Made by a program: the position numbers and the translations under genes
Part shown: positions 1-11,600 of the stretch, piece after piece
Layout: every line of letters starts with the position of its first letter
Numbering within the stretch: the stretch's first letter is position 1
DNA from: Drosophila miranda
Taxonomy: Eukaryota; Arthropoda; Insecta; Diptera; Drosophilidae
Direction of reading: 5' to 3'
NCBI RefSeq assembly: GCF_003369915.1
Contig: NC_046674.1
Span: forward strand, 24,617,657 to 24,681,656
Length of the DNA: 64,000 bases
Notes under the pieces: generated by a model
What the model saw: the letters and a program-made list of their open reading frames with translations, nothing else
Told to the model about the DNA's origin: nothing
Database searches by the model: none

Positions 1-208
1 CCCACACAGATACCCGCACTCACACAGTGACACATTCCGGGGGGCGCAAGGCAAAATATTCGAAACTTTGCATATGCATGAGGGGCGAAGGAGAGGGGTG
101 GGGAGGGGAGGAGAGAGGCTTCTGGGGGGCTATAGTGTGGCGCATTACATTTGTAAAATCTGGCACACGAATGCAATAAATCACAACACAGCACAAAATA
201 CCCCCACC

Positions 209-262
209 AGCACACACACACACCCATACCCCTACCCATACACATACACATACCCATACGCC
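209..262. repeat. CA / CATACC microsatellite
   Basis: A CA run grades into imperfect CCCATA and CACATA units. Confidence 0.85.
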
Positions 263-3200
263 ACACTAATACACACTCTAACACATACATATATGTACGC
301 ATGCATACAATGGCATTATTATTAGTAATGCAGGCGCGTCCTTCCGCACCTCCCTGCCGCCCCCAGACTCTAAGAACTCGGAGAAATTATTAGGGTCACA
401 TGTGTAAAAGGATATTTCCTTATTAACTCTCACACACAGCCGCACAGTCACACAGTAAATATGTATCCATGTGCTGGCTAGTGAAATATGTTGGCATTCT
501 GCCCGCCCGGCACAGCAAAATTATTATTATGGCGTCAAATAATGAGGCAAAAAGTGTCAAATTTGCATGCAAAATATGTGTAGATGGCATTTACAATATT
601 CCATCTTTGTATATTATTTTCGATGGCATGCAAATGCACCAAATTAATTGCATTGCATGCAGCGGTGCAAAAGTGGAGCGAAGAAAACCCCAGACCCAGA
701 GAAACCGGAAACCCAAAAAACTACGCAAGGACAAACACTCTTTGGACAGTGAAGATTGCTAGCTGGTAGAGCCTTAGATACAGTAGACAGATAGTGCTCA
801 AAGAACATGTAGTTAGCTGAGTTCTGCTGGAAGGAGTTGGGCTTGAACCACATCGATTGATTATATTTTCCAGAGTTTCAAATGGAAACATGAGCTCCAA
901 TATTGTCAACTTTAAAAAGGGTCAAACGCTTGATTTGTGACTTGCGTAAGATTTAAACTTTCCTGTTCATCTTACTCCCATTTCACTGTAGCCAAACTAG
1001 ACTGAAGACTGAAGACTGAACCAGTCCAGTCCAGTCAGTTCTCCATTCCGAAATCGGACAAGGCAAGCAAACTTCATGGGCACACATATAAAACTCAACC
1101 TAAGTAGGGTATAAATATTTGCAATGCAAAATGCTGACACAGAGGGCGAGAAAGATAGAGTGCGAGTGAGAGTAAGAGTGAGAGCAAAGAATGAGGAGCT
1201 CTGTCCGAGGATGTTGGGAGTTGGCGGCAGTGTGTACCTACAAGGACTGTGCGTGGGCCATGCCACAGATAGCACTTGTACATGTGTACGTCCGTGCAAC
1301 AGGGAACTGGCAACACTCACCCATGCACACTCACAGGCGGAGAGACCGAGACTCACGCACACCACGACAATGGCATAATATATTGGTGTCTAAAGCAGAC
1401 CCGACGAGCCGGCTGAGGGCCCGGCTTCAGGGCAAGGAGTGCGGCAAGCCAAGTCGGCAGCACTTTGCAGATGCATTGCGAAAGCAGTTCGAGTTACAGT
1501 TACAATACGTGTTGGTTGGTGTGGCACGCAGAGGGGAAGGGGCTCGGTGATGGAAACGGGAAATGGGAAATGGATGGAGGTGGGAGCGGTGCGAGCGGTG
1601 CGAGCTGTGTCCCGTTTCTAGTTGCATGTTGAAATGTCGTCTGTCAGACATGATGAAAATAATGGAGCAGAAAATGTCACTGGCTATGCTAAAGACATAT
1701 GTGATATGCATGTGTCTGGGGCTTCTCCTCCACCTCCTCTCTCCGCATGTACATATCTCCCCCCACAGCCTCTGCATATCTATGTCCATGGCCACGGCTC
1801 TAGCTCTGGCTCTCCCTCACCCAATAACACGTAAGCCCTGGCCGGTGCTTTTGGCCTGATGATTTAGTAAGGCCAACATTCCGATGCGATTCGGCAGCCC
1901 TCATTAACGTCTCCCGCTCCTCGGCACGAAAATGCAATTAGAAGCTTCTAGAGCAGCAGAACCGCGAAAGTACAGAAAAACCAAACGAAAACCTGAGTAC
2001 CCGTTAAGATTGATCGTTTCTGTATCAGCTAAGGACCTTGTACTCGACCCTATACATTTTAAGCGATAACTGGTAAGGATTGATTGGTATCAAGCAGCTG
2101 CCTTTCATGGGATTCCGTTTAATCCCGATTCCAAGCTTTCAAGACTTTAATAACAATTAGAATACCTTCTGAAAGGGTATACGTATACTTATACATATTC
2201 AACATTCATCAACAATTTGTCAGCGGGTCGGGAAAAAAAGAAACAATTTTTGTCGCTGTTATTTTTTCGTGTATTGTAGTTGGAGGCAATTTGCATAACG
2301 TTTAACGGTCGACAGAATGGCGCAAAAGGCAAAACGATGGCAAGCAAGTAATTAAATTCAAATCAGTTTTGGCTTCGTAACGGTACGAGAATTCCTTGAC
2401 AGCCACACACCCCCTTGAAAAAGTGCTTCGCTGTCGAATGATGGAAAAATTTATGGGCTGCAGTCTGCCGAGTGACATTTATATTAATTTATTGACACTG
2501 CGTGACTTGGGCGGCCAAGGATCGGTACACATGCACAAGGATGCGGAATGCTGAGCTGATGAGAAGTCCGTAATGTCAGCCACACACAGAGCCCGAGCCG
2601 TCCCCCGAAAGGCCATTGGCTCCTTCTAGAGTCCCAGAGTCCTAGGGTCCTCGAGGGGACTTTAAACTAACGAGAGGGAGAGAGAGTGCCCACGAAAGGG
2701 GTTGCTAAACCTTCGACCATAGCACGTGCCATAATCATTAACAAAAACTTGTCAAATGCAATAAATCTTCTTGCATTTTTTTGTTGTTTTTTTTTATTTT
2801 ATTCTGCATGTATGTGTGTGTGTGCCATCAACTAAAGTTGACCTCCATTAAAAGGGGGAAAGGGAAGGCGGTAAAAACCGAGCTGAGCTGACGGGGCCAT
2901 TAATAAACCACGCACATGTAGGAAATAATTAAAATTATTCTCGGAGCGGGGTCCTCCTTCAAGCACACACAAAAATTTATAAATCATAAAAAATTATGTG
3001 TTATATGCGTGTGGAAAAAGAGAAATAAAAAAGGACCCCAGACCCCACAAAAGGGGTAGCGAAACAATGGGGCCCGCACAACAATGAAGAAAAGGAAACG
3101 GACTCAAAGGCCATGGGAATGGAAATGGGAATGGGAACCAGATCTGAGATGTAGGCCTAGGCCCGTTTCATGCATTGGAATAATTAAGCTATAAACCTCG

Positions 3201-3451
3201 ACCTCTTTTCTTTGAGCAGGCTTCACTTGTGAGCTTGAAATATTTACACCTAAAGCAAATATTAAATGCCCAACAAATTATTTATGCACGAAGACTCGTC
3301 GCTGAAAATGGCGACGATAAGTCAGCCCAGCCAGGCCACTTCCGCACGAAAGTGGCATAAACAGAGGGTGGCGCCGAGCGAGAGCGCGGGAGAGGGGCAG
3401 AGTAATGTGGCTACATCATAGCCTAACCTTGCCCATAATGCTTACTAATAA

Positions 3452-3454
<3 letters not shown>

Positions 3455-3487
<33 letters not shown>
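3455..3487. repeat. 33-base poly-C homopolymer
   Basis: An uninterrupted run of C from 3455 to 3487, with AATAATAA before it and AGGCGCC after it. Pure C/G tracts this long are rare in fly genomes. The length may partly reflect sequencing or assembly slippage. Confidence 0.95.
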
Positions 3488-3846
3488 AGGCGCCCCTTCC
3501 CCCAAAACGCAGAACGGAATCTGAAAAAGAAAGTAATGCCAAAATAGAGGAAGGACTGAAAAAGTCGATGAATATACGTATGTTTGTATGTGTACCCACC
3601 CATACCCGAAGAGCAGCAGCAGCAGCGGCGGCGGCGGCAGGAGAAGCTCAAAAATGCCAGGCCAGCAATAATACGCCAGGCCAGGCTAAACTATTTAAAT
3701 CAAAAACTTCGGATCGGCCAGCATCAAGCTTGAGCTAAAGAATTTCCACACAGAAACGGGGAAAACAGGGCGAAAAAAATGTACAAAAAATATGCAAAGA
3801 GGAGGGGAACAAATGCAAAGGAAAATGTGCGTCGGGGCAGAGTGGG

Positions 3847-3873
3847 TCAGGGCAGGGCAGGGCAGGGCAGGGC
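3847..3873. repeat. CAGGG pentamer repeat
   Basis: About five units of CAGGG/GGGCA. A shorter version of the same repeat lies near 44478-44497. Confidence 0.85.
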
Positions 3874-4135
3874 GCTGAGAGGAAATTGCGAGTATTATTA
3901 CGACTTTTATTAATTTTACCAGCACTCCCCTTCCCCCCGCCGCACCTTGCCTCACCCCCGGTTTTTGTGGTACACTTTGTACCACTTTGCGTTTGGCCAA
4001 CATGGCCAACGGGGCCCGTGTCCAGTCGAAGTTCCTCAGTAAACAACTTTGCACGCACCGAAATCGAAGCGGGCAACTTTCGCGGACAATATACGAATTC
4101 CTTTGCTAGGCACCGAGCCGCGGCTGTCCTGTCCC

Positions 4136-4159
4136 GTTCTGTTCTGTTCTGTTCTGTTC
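4136..4159. repeat. GTTCT pentamer repeat
   Basis: Four to five perfect units of GTTCT. Confidence 0.85.
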
Positions 4160-5448
4160 CGTTTGTGGTTAAACTGGAGGACCATTGTGCCTTGCTGGCT
4201 GATTTATGTATGAAGCTGGAAAACTTTAAATTGTGTGCAGTGTGGCAGTAATCATTCTTGGAACGCCAAAAAATCGGTAAACTTTTATTAACAAGTTGAG
4301 GCTCGACAACGCCGCCTTCTCAGAGGGTACGAGGCGAAGGCGGTGGCGGTGGCGGCAGTCTGGAACACAGTCATGACATCAACAATAGAAATTGAAAATA
4401 TGGCCCCCAGCGATGGCAGCATCCACATCCACATCCACCGACTCGCCACTCGGGCAGAGTGTAGTTCTGGCCAAAGAGAGAACTGAACTGGGGGGGGATA
4501 GGGACAGGGAGGTGCCTGGGGAGTTTGGGGGAGTCTCTGAACGATGTCAACGCATGGCCGAAAATGTGAATTATTCTGGCCGGTTGTGTGGCTTTTATGA
4601 AAATATTTCAAATTCCCATAAACTCGCTCGGCAAATGGTTGCCAGTGCGGCAGTTGCATATTTGTTGCACTTTTTCGGTGCACTATGGAGCATAGAAATA
4701 CATATGTGAAGAGCATAATATAATGATCGAATAAGATGAAGCAAAGTCCTCTAGATCTACAATAGTTATTCAATAAGAATGAGAATGAATGATATGGTGC
4801 AAGAGGCTCTTTTATGCTAGTGTGTCTGAGTGTTTCATACCCAGTTTCCCACTTTTTCCACTCTACCCGAAGCCTTTATGGCTTCCCAGACAACCCAAAC
4901 CGTTCTGGACTAGTCAAACAAGTGTAGGAAACAATCGATGTTCCACTTGAAAGTTGTATGAGCAGTCAGTCAGTTTTGTGCCACTGTTCAAACAATCAGT
5001 GGACTGGCCCTCGCACAATGACAGAAAATTGCACTTTTGTACGCCATGGATCCAACTATCATCTGGCCATGATCTATCAATTTTCGGCGAATTTTCATTT
5101 TCATTTTCGGTTCATTGTCCACGCTGAACGGACTCTTCTGGTTATTGTTTTATTCGCAGAGAGCACACACTCCACTCCTCAAATGTACATACATACATAC
5201 ATTTATGTAGCTACTAGCTACATACTCGCATACGGCTTCAAATGTATCTATGGGTGGGTGAGTGTATCCAACCATGGGAGCACAACAGTACCAGAATTTG
5301 TCCAGGCTTAAGAGTGTGCGTGTGCGTGTGCCTGTGCCTGTGCCTGTGTGATGGGACAGTCGGGAGGGGCTTGTATTTATTTTCATAGCCATGTTTGTGA
5401 CACAATTGATTGGAAAAACATAAACATCGGATCCTGTCGAGGCGAGGC

Positions 5449-5466
5449 GTGTGTGTGTGTGTGTGC
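5449..5466. repeat. GT dinucleotide repeat
   Basis: Alternating GT run. A related imperfect GTGTGC/CCTGTG stretch lies at 5312-5348. Confidence 0.85.
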
Positions 5467-5566
5467 GTCTAATACGTGTCCGAGCTGAGTTGATTGTCAT
5501 GTCAAATTTACGGGAACGTGAGAGGGGAGAGAGGAGAAAGCCCAGCGTCAAGACTAGAAAACTCTA

Positions 5567-5616
5567 TTTATAAACGTCAACTCGAGGAGTGGAAGGTGCG
5601 GCGGCGGTTCAGTTCG
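5567..5616 (+). promoter_or_regulatory. Possible TATA/Inr promoter
   Basis: TTTATAAA at 5567-5574 is followed by TCAGTT at 5609-5614, a Drosophila initiator match. The roughly 40-bp spacing is longer than the usual 30 or so. Downstream sequence is A-rich with CAACA/ACACAA strings like fly 5' leaders. It could be an upstream start for the DCX-EMAP gene, but no splice evidence links them. Confidence 0.25.
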
Positions 5617-6117
5617 GCTCATTCTCACCTGGCGCAGAAATTGATGACTGTGTAGCAGAATCAATTTAATTCAATTAAAGTCGGAGCAAGGCAACAGAAC
5701 TAAGGCGATTTATTTCGACACGCTCTGGCGGAGAGCACAACATACAACAACCAACACACAACACACACAACACAAACGGCCAAAAAGGTCGAGCTAACAA
5801 AATTAATTTGAACCGAGCTCCTGACTCCGTACTCTCTCCTCAAAGATAAATGTTTCGGATGCCGAAGGTGGACTGCGGGACCCTGCGGGGAAATTTAAGA
5901 GTAGTAGGACCGGTGGGCCGCTGCCCACATAGGAAGGCAACACATAATTGCGGAGGAGCATACTCAGCATTTAGCCGGAACTTGTTTGAACAACCGCATT
6001 AAATGTCGGTCAGTCCAACAAACACCGAGAGCCGACAGCCGACAGCAGACAGCCGAGAGCCTAGCGAGACAAAGCAAACAAAACAAAAGACCATAAAATA
6101 TTTAATAAGCGACCCCA

Positions 6118-7065
6118 GACCAGATCAGCATGCCAGACCAACCCAGACCTGACCAGACCAGGACAGACCAGGACAGACCAGAGACTATGCTAGACCAGAC
6201 CCATTTGGTCAATTCATTTGTGCAGCTGTCGTCGCCACAAACAAATATGACAGCCCGAGCCCGTGCGACCGCAGGCAGGCATGGAAATTCGCATGCGAAT
6301 TCGTCCGAATGTGGAGTGGCATCTTCTTTCTCTCAGTGCAGGCTAATTATTTCCATAATTTCGAGGCTAGGCACCAGAAAATGAGACTCAGTTATAGTGA
6401 TGCAAAAGGCAATACTCGTAACTGGCTGGAAAAGAAATGGCACGTCCGAGTATTTCATAGATTTTCATTCACAGGCCAAACAAACAGAGGGAAATGGACA
6501 GAGGGTGAAGGAAAATTAAAAAAGGCGTAGTGGGCAAACAACGACGTTGAAGTATTACCCCTAGGCCACCATATCAAAGGCAAATACTATTGCAAAAAAC
6601 CCAACTCCAACCCCCAGACCAAGCCACACCAAACCAAACCAAACCAAACCAAACCAAAAGAAAAACCAGCACCAAAAGACCCAGGCAAAGAGAGCAAGAG
6701 AGCGTGCTAGTTGCCAGAGAAATTCAAATACAACCGACATGGTAATAAATATCCATATAAGCCACTTCAAAGTGAAAAGCAATAAGCTAAACTACCACAT
6801 CAACTTACCAAGACCAAGACCAAGACCAAGACTAGGACCACGACCAGGACCAGGACCAGGACCGGACCAGGCCTCTGCCCCCGTGCTCGGTGCCCCGTGG
6901 CCCGTTCCACCTGCCGCAGCGCTAGTCAACAGAAAGCCAAAGCAAAATTGCCTGGCATGCCACACCAATACCAATACCAATACCAAACGAATACCAATAC
7001 AAGCACAAAAACAAACACAAACACGAGTACGAATGCGAAGACGAATGCGAATGCGAATGCGAGAG
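6118..7065. repeat. Cluster of imperfect pentamer/hexamer repeats
   Basis: Successive arrays: CCAGA/GGACA units at 6118-6185, CCAAA at 6620-6658, CCAAGA/CCAGGA hexamers at about 6812-6868, and ACCAAT then GCGAAT hexamers at about 6962-7065. They create long spurious open frames on both strands. Confidence 0.8.
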
Positions 7066-8107
7066 CCAAAGGCGGAGAGCGAAAGTGGCAAGTGGCCGTC
7101 TCAGAAAGCTGCAACAAACGCTACATCAAAACAGCGGGGAAAACCCAAGAGCGCTCCACTTTAACCTCCTCCCTGGCCCCGCCGTGTGCAGGGCCTTTCG
7201 CCAGTGAAAGTTATATGGCCCTTTTGCCACGCACACCCATATAGGAATATATTTCATTTATGTGCCTCCAGGTTCGAGTCGACGTGATAGTTGTAGTCAA
7301 CAATACAATCGCGTTGTGCAATTCAGAGATATAGAACTTGCTCGGAATGAGGGTTAAGAAAGCAATGCTGTTTTGCCAATAATGATCAAAACGATTAGTG
7401 TATTGAACAGAAGTAGGGTAGCAGCAGTTCACATAGAGTTGATGCTAAAAGTTGTTTTAACGCAGATTTTCTTAAATTAACGTGTTTGTAACTAGAGCAT
7501 TACCTGTAGACCAGGTACCAATGTCCCAGCTGATCCAAATTGAGCGAATGTTTCTCTTAAGGCAAACAAATCAACAGCCAAAGCAACATAGACAGCAACA
7601 GAGCAAAGCGTAAATGCCCCCAATGAGAGTAGAGCCCAGAACACAGATACTATGCATACATATGAATGTTTGTATGTACGTTGATATAGGTAGGAGTGTG
7701 TCCTTGTATTTTTGGCGCGAAAGTGCCGCCAAGTGACGCCGCCTTGTTGATTCACTCGAGCAGCGCCCCACAGCGGCGAGTGGTGGAAGCACCGCAACCC
7801 AAGGAGCGGGGAGGGGCGTTAAGTGGAGGAGGAGGCAAGTGGCGGCTAATGGCCGCGAAGCTTTTTTTTTGAGATTGACGGCCCTGATTTGGCAAAACAA
7901 TAAATAAATACGAGTATACAAGAAATATGAGTACACAGGCAGGACTCGCGAGTGCGAGAGTGTGAGTGAATGAGTACGAAGAGTGGGTATTGCAGAGAGA
8001 GAAAAAGAGAAGCAAGAGCCTCAAGAGTGTGGTGCTGAGTTGCCAATTTGAATATGCTTCATATACACGCCATGTACACCTATACTACTAATACACATGT
8101 ATCCGTC

Positions 8108-8165
8108 AGCCCCATATAGATACATACATACGTACGTACGTACTCGTATATGTATGTGCATGCAT
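8108..8165. repeat. TACG/TACA tetranucleotide repeat
   Basis: Imperfect CATA, CGTA and GTAC units just upstream of the first coding exon. Confidence 0.7.
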
Positions 8166-8655
8166 AACCTGGTCAAACGGGGCGCCGTATGGATAGCGTA
8201 ACGCGGCGGAACGTAACGTAATACTTAGCGTGGCAGGACGCGGACACCACCTCAGTGACTTGATTTCCATTGACTCGAGTTGTCGACAGTTGCCTTGCGA
8301 ACGCCAGCGGAACCTAAACGAAATGTGAACGGTTGCCCGAATAGCTTAAACTCCCGATAACCGTAGCACTCCAGGCTCGAGGCAGTTAGCACAGCCAGCT
8401 AGAGCCACGTATTAACTCATTTAAAGTGCAATTAAATGTAAATGATTTCAATTAACTCACTTAAGGCCGAAGGAAAACGCGCGCAGAAAATTACATTTAT
8501 TTCTGCACTCTTGTGCTGCCTTTTCTTCTTTTTTTTTATATCAAGTTGATGCCGTGCGGCGGATAAAAGTGCAACTGAATTAAAAGTGCCCCGAACACTC
8601 GCACACCCACTCCCGTTCGTAAGCCCTGGGAAACGAGGAAGAAACTTTTGCTTAA

Positions 8656-11600
8656 ATGTACATCGACGAGGATAGCGAGGAAAGTTCGCCCTTTGTGATG
8701 CTCACATCCCCCACCAAGTCTTGGGTCAGTGCAAACAAAGAGACCGGCTCCGTGTCCGGCACATCACATACAGACACACACACACACACATATGTATCTC
8801 TCGTGGCTCCCAGCCTCCCTGCGCGTCTCACACACATCTCTTAATTTCACATTTCATTTTTTTTTCCACTGACAGCGGAAGCGAGAGGTTGGTAAAAAAG
8901 TTGGCTGAAAGTTTAAATGACTTTTGTTGTTTTTCTAAGTGTTTTTTAATGGTCTACGTGTGCTGGCCGCTGCATCTCATGCTGTCCTCCTGTCTGTCTG
9001 GCTGGCTGGCTGGCTGGCTGGCCTTTGTTGATGTATGCCCAATTTTAAATATTGTATTGCCTTGTATGGCATGTGTGTGCGTGTTTGCGGCACGTGGCGT
9101 GTGCCACGTCAGCCCAAATGTATGCTGCGCCCCATATTGAGTATGATATTTGCATTAGCCACTAAGTTACTCTAAACTGCTGAATAGGAGGAAAACCCAA
9201 GGGGAGGAAAGGCATCGAGCCAGCGCACCATCCCTGGGAAAGTCCTTAGATCCAGTTACTTCCAGAGCAATCCAGAATTTATGACGTGTTTGGCCTAGAG
9301 GCTTGGGTCCCTGATTACAATTAGGTCCTGCAACGGAACTTCCCAATTACTCCCTTTATTCAATTTTATTTTAACCCATCATCAACCAATCCATGACAAA
9401 CAAATCTCCCAAAAGGTGAAACCCTCCCCCATTCGATATTAAGTATACGCACAGCTGTCCATAAATTGTAAATTCCAATAAACATTGCTCGCGCGCTGCC
9501 AGGAGTGGACTGGGAGGAGAGGGGGACCCAGACAGAAATGTCAATATATAGGAGTATTTATTTGTTTACCAGTTTTCGGGAAATCTATTTTATTTGCCTA
9601 CGGGTATGCCGGAACAAAACACACTGCGGGCCGCTTCCCACAGCCCGCTGCTGGCTCCCCAAAGTAATAATCACTAAGATTATGGGGGGACAGGGGTCTG
9701 GGCCTTGGCTTAAATATGCGTAAAATGCGGCAGCTTAATCCGCCGCCGCTCAGACGCTGCCACACCCCAAAGTCAGCGCCTTCGGGTTGTGTCACGTTGT
9801 GTCGTGGCGTTGTCGTTGTCGTTGGCTTCACTGAATTTTCTGCGAGGCTGCACGTCAAACGGGACAAGGGCTTTGAAGTTGCGCTTAGATTCCGCCCCGG
9901 CCCCTTTTTTATTGGGGCCCGCCCTCTTCCAACTTGCTTAAAGTTTAATTGAGCGCGTAATTTAAGCTTTTCGCCAAGCTGCCCCATGCCCCAACTCCGG
10001 CTCCGGCTCCGGCTACGACTCTGATGCTAGTTGCTAAGTGGCAGGACCAGCAGCCACTTCCCCAAGTGGGAGTCAAGTAGAAGTGTCGTTCCCCAAGGGC
10101 CGGGCTAGGCCAATCGCTGCTTTAAGTTTCGCCCGCATCCAGTAAATCCCTTATGCTTAAATAAATAAAATATTATTTAGTCAATCACGAGGTTTTCAAA
10201 CAAATTGCTGAATGAACAAATCGTTTCCAAAACAGAATCGGTTTTTAATTAAAAACATGAAGGGAAGTCTGCCTTTGTCACATCGAAGTCCTTAACACCC
10301 TAACATTTTAACGTCTAACGTCGTGTTCCCAGATCTAATCAGATGGCCAGGCATACAAAAGGCTTCAAAATATCAGAGTATTCCACGCAGAATAGAGAGA
10401 TACTCCACAAGTTGAACATGCTCTCTTCACCGGAGAGTATCCCATGGAATTAAAAGAATTTCACAGGAAAAATTGCATAAGCTATAAATAATTAGAAATT
10501 ATATCGAAAATACTCCAGAAATAATCGCATTACCACTAATAATTCCAATTATAAAATTTGATTAATTTTGATGGATTATTAGGGATAATATTGTGAGAGT
10601 GAGAGTGAGAGGAAGCCAGACAAATGTTTTGTAGAAGTATTCTGCTGAAGGAGAAATCCCAATGTTTTTATTCAATAGAAAATATTCATTCGCAATTTAA
10701 TGGTTGGCATAAAAAATTGTTTTTTGGCGATACTATTTTTTTTTTATTGAATTTTTTTCCGCATTCCCGCTCCGTGTCTGTCCACTGCTACTCCCACTCG
10801 CAGTATCAGTGCCAGGTTGAATTCCGACGACAACAACAATCATTGACATATCCATACGCTTTGCACAAACCAAATCCACACAGGTACAGATGTCTGTATG
10901 TATGTATACACCCACACACATTCAGACAAATACTACATGAAGGATATTTGAATTTTTGCATTTTGTTGAATTTCAATTAAAAGCCTTGATTTTGATTGTA
11001 CCTTGTGCACATGCTGGGCTCCTGCAAAGAGCTTTCTATACGCTCAAAGAGCGTAGGCCCAGACACAGACCGAGACCCCAAACATCATTCGGTTTTTCGG
11101 GTCAAATGGGGGTCCCGGCTCCCGGCTCCCGGCTCCGGCCCGACAAAGAAAACGTAAAATGGCCGGTTGAGGAATTGTGTTAAAAACGAATTTACATTAA
11201 TTTCAGTTTACAGTTTTTGTACCTTCCTCCGTTCCGGCTCCCGTATTCGGTTTACAATTATTGTACGAGTGTATCGCCCTTGCCTCTGACCCTCATCCCC
11301 GCTCAAGCGTCCCTGCTTCCCTCACCTTTGGTGAAGAATCAATTGCGGCAAGACGAGAGAAGGAGAGCCAGAAGGAAAATTAAATTGAAAATCCATCCGA
11401 CCCGAATGTGGAATTAAAATTAAATTTCTACCTACGAATTTTTAAATCAAACGAAAGCAACTCAAACGACAGACAGGCACGGCAACGACGATAGGAAGAC
11501 GAAAAACAATTAAAATTAAATTAAGAAATTTATTTATTTTGAATTATGGTCCCACTTCTATTCCTGACTCTCCCAATCGACTGGGGATTCTGTAGAGGTG

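Larger units (their letters stand above)
1..5560. other. Gene-poor upstream region, no supported gene
   Basis: No stretch here shows exon-like coding on either strand. The open frames are short and follow simple repeats or skewed composition. It holds CA/CATACC repeats, GA-rich patches, a poly-C run and AT-rich spacers typical of Drosophila intergenic or 5'-intron DNA. It could be a distal 5' intron of the gene that starts coding at 8656, which cannot be decided from the sequence. Confidence 0.6.
5620..8655. other. Repeat-rich spacer or 5' intron / leader
   Basis: No coding exon is recognisable. Simple repeats dominate 6118-7065 and 8108-8165. The last few hundred bases before 8656 are non-repetitive and probably include the 5' leader of the downstream gene. 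Confidence 0.5.
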
